From contig JAWZSN010000009.1 of assembly GCA_033875255.1 (NCBI GenBank), positions 62,001 through 126,000 on the forward strand: a stretch of DNA of 64,000 nucleotides, in the 5' to 3' direction. Position numbers and translations under genes: made by a program. This stretch comes from Marinimicrococcus sp033875255 (lineage in GTDB: Bacteria; Pseudomonadota; Alphaproteobacteria; Geminicoccales; Geminicoccaceae). Under the pieces are notes generated by a model, which was given only the letters and a program-made list of their open reading frames with translations, did not search any database and was not told the origin of the DNA. Shown here piece by piece: positions 17,863 to 25,770 of this stretch; positions within the stretch are counted from its first letter, which is position 1; each line of letters begins with the position of its first letter.

Positions 17863-18436
17863 CGTCGCCCGGGTGCCGGCAAGCGGCGCCGAGCAGCGGC
17901 CTGCTGGCGAGGGCCCGACCCTGCTGCTGGTCGACGACGACGCGCCGCTGCGCCGGAGCCTGCAGCGCGCGATGGAGCGGCGCGGCTTTCGGGTGTTTGC
18001 CGGCGAGAGCGTGCGCGAGGGCATGAACCTTGCCCACAGCGTGCGCCCGGAATTCGCCGTGATCGACCTGCGGCTCGAGGACGGCAGTGGCATCGATCTG
18101 GTCAAGAAGCTGCGCGAGCTTCACCCCAAGGTGCGCATCGTGATCCTGACCGGCTACGGCAACATCGCCACCGCGGTGGCGGCGGTGAAGGCCGGCGCCC
18201 TCGACTATCTGGCCAAGCCCGCGGATGCCGACGAGGTCATCAACGCCCTGCTCGCCTCGGGCGCTACCCTGCCGCCGCCGCCGGAGAACCCGATGTCCGC
18301 CGACCGGGTACGCTGGGAGCACATCCAAAGGGTGTTCGAGCAGTGTGGCCGGAACGTGTCGGAGACGGCGCGGCGCCTCAACATGCACCGCCGCACCCTG
18401 CAGCGGATCCTCAACAAGCGGGCGCCACGCGAGTGA
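17843..18436 (+). CDS. regA: Redox response regulator RegA/PrrA/ActR, copy 1
   Basis: The 197-residue regulator has a receiver domain at about residues 25-140: LLLVDDDAPLRRSL acidic pocket, phosphorylated Asp in FAVIDLRLEDGSG, Thr in VILTGYG, and Lys in DYLAKPAD. A proline linker leads to the Fis-type helix-turn-helix SETARRLNMHRRTLQRIL, the highly conserved RegA DNA-binding helix. It overlaps regB by 20 nt. RegA controls redox-dependent genes such as those for respiration, carbon and nitrogen metabolism. A second copy follows 35 nt downstream. Confidence 0.94.
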   Translation: MSDESADVARVPASGAEQRPAGEGPTLLLVDDDAPLRRSLQRAMERRGFRVFAGESVREGMNLAHSVRPEFAVIDLRLEDGSGIDLVKKLRELHPKVRIVILTGYGNIATAVAAVKAGALDYLAKPADADEVINALLASGATLPPPPENPMSADRVRWEHIQRVFEQCGRNVSETARRLNMHRRTLQRILNKRAPRE

Positions 18437-18471
18437 GCGCCGGCACGGCAGGTCCGTAGAGGAGAGCCCCC

Positions 18472-19029
18472 ATGCAGACGTCGAGCGAGGACCCCGGCCG
18501 AACCGCCGCCACGGGCCGCCTGTTGCTGGTCGACGACGACGCGCCGCTGCGCCGCAACCTCGTCCGGGCGCTGGAGCGCGAGGGCTTCGAGGTGGTCACC
18601 GCGGCGAGCCTCAAGGAGGCCCATGCGGTCGCCGCCGAGACAGCGCCCGACTATGCGGTGGTCGACCTCAATCTCGAGGACGGTCACGGCATGCAGCTCA
18701 TCGACACGCTCAAGGAGCTGCGCCCGTCCTGCCGGATCGTCATCCTCACGGGCTATGACAGCATCGCCTCGAGCGTGCTGGCGCTCAAGGCCGGCGCGAG
18801 CGGCTACCTGGCCAAGCCGGTGAGCGCGGAGGCCGTGGTGGCGGCGCTGCGCGGCGAGGCGGGCCAGGTCGAGCCCGAAGAGAGCCCGATGTCGGCGGAC
18901 CGGGTGCGCTGGGAGCACATCCAGCGGGTGTTCGAGCAGTGCAACCGCAACGTCTCGGAGACCGCGCGGCGCCTCAACATGCACCGCCGCACCCTGCAGC
19001 GGATTCTCTCCAAGCGGGCGCCACGCTAG
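18472..19029 (+). CDS. RegA-like response regulator, copy 2
   Basis: The 185-residue tandem paralogue of the preceding gene keeps the acidic pocket (LLLVDDDAPLRRNL), the phosphorylated Asp (YAVVDLNLEDGHG), Thr (VILTGYDS) and Lys (GYLAKPVS). The DNA-binding half is almost identical to copy 1 (MSADRVRWEHIQRVFEQC, then SETARRLNMHRRTLQRIL), whereas the receiver and linker differ clearly. It is preceded by AGGAGAG 6-12 nt before the ATG. It presumably binds the same sites but may answer a different input or modulate copy 1. One sensor gene serves both locally. Confidence 0.92.
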   Translation: MQTSSEDPGRTAATGRLLLVDDDAPLRRNLVRALEREGFEVVTAASLKEAHAVAAETAPDYAVVDLNLEDGHGMQLIDTLKELRPSCRIVILTGYDSIASSVLALKAGASGYLAKPVSAEAVVAALRGEAGQVEPEESPMSADRVRWEHIQRVFEQCNRNVSETARRLNMHRRTLQRILSKRAPR

Positions 19030-19118
19030 AGCTGTCGCACCGGCTGCGGACAGGCTGGCCCAAAGGCCGCGCCCGATGCTGAACGGCGGCGCAGAGGCGT
19101 GGCGGCGAGACCGTGCCA

Positions 19119-19153
19119 GGTGCTGCGCGCGGCGAGGCTTTTTCTTTCGGGCG
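19119..19153 (+). repeat. Interspersed GC-rich repeat, copy a
   Basis: Core GTGCTGCGCGCGGC is followed by CTTTTTCTTTC and GGGCG. The same layout (GGCGCTGCGCGCGGC, then a pyrimidine tract) recurs in the gaps near 19.35, 33.2, 48.06, 48.12 and 60.0 kb. Confidence 0.55.
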
Positions 19154-19337
19154 TGGCAGTGGTGCCTGGCGGTCGGGTCGTGACGCGCCTGCCGCAGCGC
19201 CTGCCCGTCTCGATCCCGTCCGGTCATCCTCGCCGACGGGAGAAGCAGGCACGGCTCGCCGATGACGCGGCGGCGGGCTCCGCCCCAGCGGGATCGCCAG
19301 GAAAGCCGAGAATCCCGTGAACGCGCGCCGCTGCCCG

Positions 19338-19380
19338 CTGACGAAAGAGAAACGGCAACCGCGTGCAGCGCCTTGCGTGG
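19338..19380 (-). repeat. Interspersed GC-rich repeat, copy b
   Basis: Read on the minus strand: CACGCAAGGCGCTGCACGCGG, one base off the core, then GTTTCTCTTTCGTCAG. It faces copy a across about 185 bp, so the pair resembles a BIME-like module. Confidence 0.55.
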
Positions 19381-19412
19381 CTCCGCCGCCGCGCGCCAGA
19401 CCCGCGCTGCCG

Positions 19413-20024
19413 TCAGTTGCGGCCGGCCAGGGTCTCGAACATCACGATGAAGCCGCGATGCGGGTCGGCCTCGCCGGCCGGCGAGCCCAGCGCCACCGCC
19501 ATCGCCTGGGAGGTGCGGACCTTGCCCGGCGAGACATAGGTCGCGTTGAAGGTGCCGCGGGCGAGCCTGCCGTCGAGCAGGCCCGGCCACATCTCGCGCA
19601 TGCCCGGGCCGCGCAGGATCATGATGTTGTCGAGACGCTGGCCGACAGTCGCCCGCGCCTCGAGGTTGAGCCACAGCGCGAAGGCGCGGTTGAGCTGCTT
19701 GATCTGCCGGTCGCCGTCGAGCACCAGGCTCGGCAGCGGGCAGGTCTCGAGGACCCGCACCAGATCGTGGGTGTTACCGGCCAGCGCCAGCTTGTCGAAC
19801 TCCTTTTGGAGGTTCTGGCTGCGCAGGCGGGCGTGCGTCAGCGAGTAGGTGCGCAGCGTGGATGCCAGGTTGGTACGGTCCGGCGTGGCCTGGGCGACCT
19901 CGTTCACGAGGGCCGAGAGGCGGATCTTCCGCGCTTCGGCGACCTCCTTGAGATAGCTCCAGAACTCGCCTTCCAGCTTGATCGAGGTGCGCACGTCGCC
20001 AATGCGCATGGTCTTGCGGATCAT
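19413..20024 (-). CDS. Ribbon-helix-helix regulator with PAS-like domain
   Basis: The 203-residue protein has an N-terminal ribbon-helix-helix domain (residues about 8-60: VRTSIKLEGEFWSYLKEVAE, RKIRLSALVNEVAQ), as in the RHH_4 family common in alphaproteobacteria. Its C-terminal half looks PAS-like (TCPLPSLVLDGDRQIKQLNR, then GMREMWPGLLDGRLARGTF). It may be a DNA-binding protein sensing a small molecule. It diverges from the RTX gene, and the shared 165-bp gap holds three CATG-centred elements that could be its operators. Start ATG 20024 has AAGGGTCGAG upstream. The function is inferred from domains only. Confidence 0.75.
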   Translation of the reverse strand: MIRKTMRIGDVRTSIKLEGEFWSYLKEVAEARKIRLSALVNEVAQATPDRTNLASTLRTYSLTHARLRSQNLQKEFDKLALAGNTHDLVRVLETCPLPSLVLDGDRQIKQLNRAFALWLNLEARATVGQRLDNIMILRGPGMREMWPGLLDGRLARGTFNATYVSPGKVRTSQAMAVALGSPAGEADPHRGFIVMFETLAGRN

Positions 20025-20189
20025 TCGTCTCGACCCTTACTTCCTGGCCGTTTTAACGCGCACCATGATACACGCGGCGAGCGAAAATCATGATTGAGGC
20101 TTATCATGCGGGACCATAGGTTAAGCGATGGTGAATCGCGCCGACTAACCATACAAAAACTGCGCGCGCCTTGAATGCCGGAGCCGCTC
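20025..20189. promoter_or_regulatory. Divergent control region with three CATG-centred elements
   Basis: CATGAT at 20064-20069, the palindrome ATCATGAT at 20087-20094 and ATCATG at 20103-20108 share a CATG core. They lie in an AT-richer gap between the ribbon-helix-helix gene and the RTX gene. Such short palindromes are the kind of site ribbon-helix-helix dimers bind. No binding is shown; the link is inference. Confidence 0.4.
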
Positions 20190-22520
20190 ATGACCGAACT
20201 GGCGGACCCGCTCCCGGTTGTCCCGGTCACGCCCGTCCAGGGTGAGGCCGGACAACGGCTGGCCGAGCCACCCGTGGAACGGGTCGTGGTGACACCACCT
20301 CCCGACGCCGGGGCGCAGGTGGAAATCCATGTCCGTCCCGGCATGGAGATCGTTCTCCTCGACGAGGTCTTCGAGCCGACGCAGGCGCGGTACGCGGTGA
20401 GCGGGACCGACCTGGTGGCAGTGCTGCCCAACGGTAGCCGCGTTACCCTCGTAGATTTCTTTGCGGTTGCCAACCCTCCCGTTTCTATCACCTTGCTGGA
20501 TAGTCCTCCGGTCGCCGCGACGGCCCTCCTCGGGGAGATTCTCGCCAGTGTCGATCCGGCCGCGCTCGAGCCCGCGGCGGGCGGACCGGAGCAGCCGCAG
20601 AAAATCAGCGGCAACGCCAGCTTCACCCAGTACGAGGCGAGCCCGCTGACAGGTGCCGGGGCCACCCTCGGGGAGGGGATCCGGTCGGAGCGGCCTCTCG
20701 GCGGCGGCGAGACCGGTGACGATTTCGTACCGCGGCTGCGGCCGCAAGGTGACACTCTGTCCACCGCCATCGATGCGCCGGCCGATGACCGCCTCGTTGC
20801 GAGGCCGCCGGTTGCCGATCCGCCACCGGAGAACGGGTCGCCGGGCGAGACGCCATCGCGCCCCGAGCACCCGCCGGCGGGGAACGTGACCGAGGTGCCG
20901 GTCTCCATCGTCGATCTGTTCCGGGGCTTCACGCCGCCGGTGACGGCGGAGCTGCCGGCCCGTCCGGGGGAGGCGCTGGCCGAGGACCTGGTCAACGGCC
21001 TCGACCCGCGCCTCTTGATGCTGGATGCGCCGCGCGAGGTGATCCTCCGGCTGGAGCGGCTCGAGGGAGCCGAGGGTGCGACACCGCCGGCCATCGGCGT
21101 CTTCGAGATCGGCTTTGGCGGTGTGCTCGGCAAGGTGCGGCTCGTTCTCGCCGAGGATGCCGGGCCGCAGGGCGAGGTCTCGCTCGGCACGCTGGCGCCG
21201 GGCACCCGGCTGGGCCTCTTCACCCTCGAGGGTCTCGAGGCCGCTGAGCTCGCCGCCCTGCGCGAGGGGGCCGGGCTCGTCCTTCGGGGGCCGGAGGGCT
21301 GGCCGGCCACGACCGGCGATGGGGCGCCGCCGCGGCTGGTGCGCGTGCTGGCGGACGGCAGCGAGCTGCCGGTCGGCGGCCGTCTGCTGCTCTCGACCGA
21401 CCCCGATCCGGCGAGCCCGGGCCTGAACCCGCTCAACCCGGACGGGCTCGGCCACACGGTCTGGGGCTTCGACGCGGCGACCGGCGAGATCCTCGTGGCC
21501 TTCGAGCAGGGGGCGGGCGCCCCGGGCAGCCCCGGCCGGGACTTCGGCGAGGTGCTGCTGCGCCTCCATTTCGGCCCTGCCCACGCCGGCCAGGCGCTGC
21601 ACTTTCCAGGAGACGACGGCCACCTCGCCATCGCCCTGCCGCCGGGCGAGGGACCGGTCGGCGCCGCGGTGGTCGAGCTCGTCGGCGGCTACCGCCCGGG
21701 CGACCGGCTCGTTCTCGACGGCCCCGCCGACCGCGACGGCGACGGCCTGATCGACGGCACGCCGATCCATGTGGAGTGGCTCGGCGGGACGCGCTTCGAG
21801 CTCCACGGAGAGGCGAGCAGCGCCACCTACCAGGAGCTCGTCAACGCCATCCGCTTCACCAGCGTCGCCGACGACATCGTTCCGGGCGTGCGCGAGGTCG
21901 AGGTGCGGCTCGTCGACGCGGCCGGCCACGAGGGCGAGTCCCGGCTGATCCGCTTCGAGCTGCGCGAGGACACCGTCCTGCTGCCCCGTCACCAGCATCT
22001 GTTCGAGGGCGGCGAGGCGAACGACGTGGTCAACGGGCTTTTCGGCCCCGACCATCTGCGCGGCGGCGGCGGCCACGACTTTCTCGACGGCGGGGCGGGC
22101 GACGACCGGCTCGACGGCGGCCCGGGTGACGACGTGCTGATCGGGCTCACCGGCGCCGACACGCTCACCGGCGGCCCGGGAGCCGACCGGTTCGTGGTGG
22201 CGAGCCTGGGCGACGGGCACGACATCGTCACCGATTTCGACGAGAAGGAGGGGGACCGGCTCGATCTCGAGGGCGTGCTCGCCGGCACCGCCTTCGATCC
22301 AAGGGCACCGGACGCCTCCGACTGGCTGAGGTTCGAGCCGGCCGACCTCGACGGCGACGGCAGGCGCGACGATGTGCGGGTGGTGGTCGATCTCGACGGT
22401 GCCGGGCGCGAGCACCGGCCGCAGGTGATCCTCTCTCTTCACGATCTCGAGCGCCCCGACGCGCTCGAGATCGCCGGCGCCACCACATTCGGTCGCGGCT
22501 CCGACGGCGGCACAGGCTGA
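20190..22520 (+). CDS. RTX-type calcium-binding secreted protein
   Basis: The 776-residue acidic protein has no Sec signal peptide. Residues 1-110 form a small N-terminal domain (VRPGMEIVLLDEVFEPTQ, NGSRVTLVDFF). A proline-rich linker runs to about 235. The middle region is beta-rich, with a cadherin-like segment near residues 490-590 (DRDGDGLIDGTPIHVEW, EVEVRLVDAAGHEGESRLI). Five RTX nonapeptides (DGGAGDDRL, DGGPGDDVL and relatives) occupy about 623-670, followed by a C-terminal type I secretion-like tail. It is probably exported by a type I system, but no transporter genes are nearby. ATG 20190 is preferred because GGAG precedes it by 6 nt; ATG 20175 is upstream and in frame. Confidence 0.82.
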   Translation: MTELADPLPVVPVTPVQGEAGQRLAEPPVERVVVTPPPDAGAQVEIHVRPGMEIVLLDEVFEPTQARYAVSGTDLVAVLPNGSRVTLVDFFAVANPPVSITLLDSPPVAATALLGEILASVDPAALEPAAGGPEQPQKISGNASFTQYEASPLTGAGATLGEGIRSERPLGGGETGDDFVPRLRPQGDTLSTAIDAPADDRLVARPPVADPPPENGSPGETPSRPEHPPAGNVTEVPVSIVDLFRGFTPPVTAELPARPGEALAEDLVNGLDPRLLMLDAPREVILRLERLEGAEGATPPAIGVFEIGFGGVLGKVRLVLAEDAGPQGEVSLGTLAPGTRLGLFTLEGLEAAELAALREGAGLVLRGPEGWPATTGDGAPPRLVRVLADGSELPVGGRLLLSTDPDPASPGLNPLNPDGLGHTVWGFDAATGEILVAFEQGAGAPGSPGRDFGEVLLRLHFGPAHAGQALHFPGDDGHLAIALPPGEGPVGAAVVELVGGYRPGDRLVLDGPADRDGDGLIDGTPIHVEWLGGTRFELHGEASSATYQELVNAIRFTSVADDIVPGVREVEVRLVDAAGHEGESRLIRFELREDTVLLPRHQHLFEGGEANDVVNGLFGPDHLRGGGGHDFLDGGAGDDRLDGGPGDDVLIGLTGADTLTGGPGADRFVVASLGDGHDIVTDFDEKEGDRLDLEGVLAGTAFDPRAPDASDWLRFEPADLDGDGRRDDVRVVVDLDGAGREHRPQVILSLHDLERPDALEIAGATTFGRGSDGGTG

Positions 22521-22574
22521 CGCCCGGGTCGCGCGCCAATAGCAAAAGTGCCGCGCCGGCGTGCGCGGGGCGGC

Positions 22575-22603
22575 TTGTCGCAGGGTGCCGCTGGGGCTAG
22601 ATA
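22575..22603 (+). promoter_or_regulatory. Candidate sigma-70 promoter of the TCA operon
   Basis: TTGTCG (22575-22580) and TAGATA (22598-22603) are separated by exactly 17 nt and lie 58 nt before the mdh start. They fit the TTG-N3/TA-N3-T pattern of alphaproteobacterial housekeeping promoters. Confidence 0.5.
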
Positions 22604-22661
22604 GGGGCCGGTTTTCGCCCACCCCGTATCTTCGCACCGTCACGACAAGGGGGCCGGCCAC

Positions 22662-23606
22662 ATGGCTCGCAACAAGATCGCGCTCATCGGTGCCGGTCAG
22701 ATCGGCGGCACGCTCGCCCATCTCGTCGGCCTCAAGGAGCTCGGCGACGTGGTGCTCTTCGACATCGTCGAGGGCATGCCCGCCGGCAAGGCACTCGACC
22801 TCGTCGAGAGCTCGCCCGTTGAGGGCTTCAACGCCAGCATCGTAGGCGCCAGCGACTTCGCCGCGATCGAGGGCGCCGACGTGGTCATCGTGACCGCCGG
22901 TGTCCCCCGCAAGCCCGGCATGAGCCGCGACGACCTGATCGGCATCAACACCGGCGTCATGAAGAACGTCGGCGAGGCCATCAAGCGCTACTGCCCCGAC
23001 GCCTTCGTCATCTGCATCACCAACCCGCTGGATGCGATGGTCTGGGCGCTGCAGAAGGTCTGCGGCCTGCCGCCGCAAAAGGTGGTCGGCATGGCCGGCG
23101 TGCTCGACAGCGCCCGCTTCCGCTACTTCCTGGCCGAAGAGTTCAACGTCTCGGTCGAGGACGTCACCGCCTTCGTGCTCGGTGGCCACGGCGATACCAT
23201 GGTGCCGCTGGTGCGCTATTCGACGGTGGCCGGCATCCCGCTGCCCGATCTCGTCAAGATGGGCTGGACCACCCAGGAGCGGCTCGACCAGATCGTCCAG
23301 CGGACCCGCGACGGCGGTGCCGAGATCGTGGGCCTGCTCAAGACCGGCTCGGCCTTCTACGCCCCGGCTTCCTCGGCGGTCGCCATGGCCGAGAGCTACC
23401 TCAAGGACCAAAAGCGGGTCCTGCCCTGCGCCGCCCATCTGAGCGGGCAGTACGGTGTCGACGGGTTCTATGTCGGCGTGCCGGTGGTGATCGGCAAGGA
23501 CGGCGTCGAGCGGATCGTCGAGATCGAGATGAACAGCGACGAGCAGGCCGGGTTCGACAAGTCGGTTGCGGCCGTCCGGTCGCTCTGCGACGCGGTCAAG
23601 CTCTAG
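22662..23606 (+). CDS. mdh: Malate dehydrogenase
   Basis: The 314-residue NAD-dependent malate dehydrogenase is of the LDH-like type. The NAD-binding motif IALIGAGQIGGTLAHLVG is at the N-terminus. Substrate-binding arginines occur in GVPRKPGMSRDDL and DSARFRYFLAEE, and the catalytic His in GGHGDTMVPLVR. It oxidises malate to oxaloacetate in the TCA cycle. It is the first gene of the mdh-sucC-sucD-sucA-sucB cluster, a typical alphaproteobacterial arrangement; sucC follows 34 nt downstream. Length matches the family (about 320). Confidence 0.97.
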   Translation: MARNKIALIGAGQIGGTLAHLVGLKELGDVVLFDIVEGMPAGKALDLVESSPVEGFNASIVGASDFAAIEGADVVIVTAGVPRKPGMSRDDLIGINTGVMKNVGEAIKRYCPDAFVICITNPLDAMVWALQKVCGLPPQKVVGMAGVLDSARFRYFLAEEFNVSVEDVTAFVLGGHGDTMVPLVRYSTVAGIPLPDLVKMGWTTQERLDQIVQRTRDGGAEIVGLLKTGSAFYAPASSAVAMAESYLKDQKRVLPCAAHLSGQYGVDGFYVGVPVVIGKDGVERIVEIEMNSDEQAGFDKSVAAVRSLCDAVKL

Positions 23607-23640
23607 GCTTCCCTCAAGCCCGCTGGAGACGGAGCGAGCT

Positions 23641-24809
<1,169 letters not shown>

Positions 24810-24810
<1 letters not shown>

Positions 24811-25685
24811 TGTCCGTTCTCATCGACGCCAGCACCAAGGTCATCTGCCAGGGCTTCACCGGCGCCCAGGGCACGTTCCACTCCGAGCAGGCGATCGCCT
24901 ACGGCACCCGCATGGTCGGCGGTGTCACGCCCGGCAAGGGCGGCGAGACCCATCTGGGTCTGCCGGTCTACGACACCGTCCACGAGGCCGTGGCGGCGAC
25001 CGGCGCCGACGCCTCGGCGATCTACGTGCCGCCGCCCTTCGCGGCCGACGCCATCCTCGAGGCGGTCGACGCCCAGGTGAAGCTCATCGTCTGCATCACC
25101 GAGGGCATCCCGGTGCTCGACATGGTGCGGGTCAAGCGGGCGCTCCACGGCTCGTCCTCGCGGCTGATCGGCCCCAACTGCCCGGGCGTCATCACCCCCG
25201 GCCAGTGCAAGATCGGCATCATGCCGGGTCACATTCACCTGCCCGGCAAGATCGGCATCGTCTCGCGCTCGGGCACGCTGACCTACGAGGCGGTGGCCCA
25301 GACCACCCGCACCAAGCTCGGCCAGTCGACCTGCGTGGGCATCGGCGGCGACCCGGTCAAGGGCACCGAGTTCATCGACGTCCTCGAGATGTTCATCAAG
25401 GACGAGCAGACCGAAGGCGTCATCATGATCGGCGAGATCGGCGGCAGCGCCGAGGAGGAGGCCGCCGAGTTCTGGAAGGCGTCGGGCTGCAAGAAGCCGA
25501 TCGTCGGCTTCATTGCCGGCCGCACGGCACCTCCGGGGCGCCGCATGGGGCATGCCGGGGCGATCATCTCGGGCGGCACCGGGGGTGCCGAGGAGAAGAT
25601 CGCGGCGATGCGCGAGGCAGGCATCGCGATCGCCGAAAGCCCGGCCGCGATCGGTCAGGCCATGCTAAAGGCGATGGGCGGCTAG
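24810..25685 (+). CDS. sucD: Succinyl-CoA ligase, alpha subunit
   Basis: The 291-residue partner of SucC begins SVLIDASTKVICQGFTGAQG, with the Rossmann CoA-binding domain. RLIGPNCPGVITPGQCKIG carries the conserved CoA-side Cys region, and GRRMGHAGAIISGGTGG contains the phosphorylated histidine loop. The ATG overlaps the sucC stop (TGATG), so the two subunits are translationally coupled and made in equal amounts. Confidence 0.97.
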
Positions 25686-25770
25686 CGCCGCCCGCAGGCA
25701 CAGCGATCAAGATAGCGCCGCCGCGCCTGGCCCCGCCAGGCGCGGTCGTCGTGGAGGGAGCGGCGAAGTC

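Larger units (their letters stand above)
19030..19412. other. Gene-free gap with two facing repeat copies
   Basis: This 383-bp stretch lies between the convergent ends of the second RegA gene and the ribbon-helix-helix gene. It contains two inverted copies of an interspersed repeat (19119-19153 and 19338-19380). I found no coding frame with a ribosome-binding site, and no classical terminator; the short T-run at 19139-19147 belongs to the first repeat. Confidence 0.55.
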
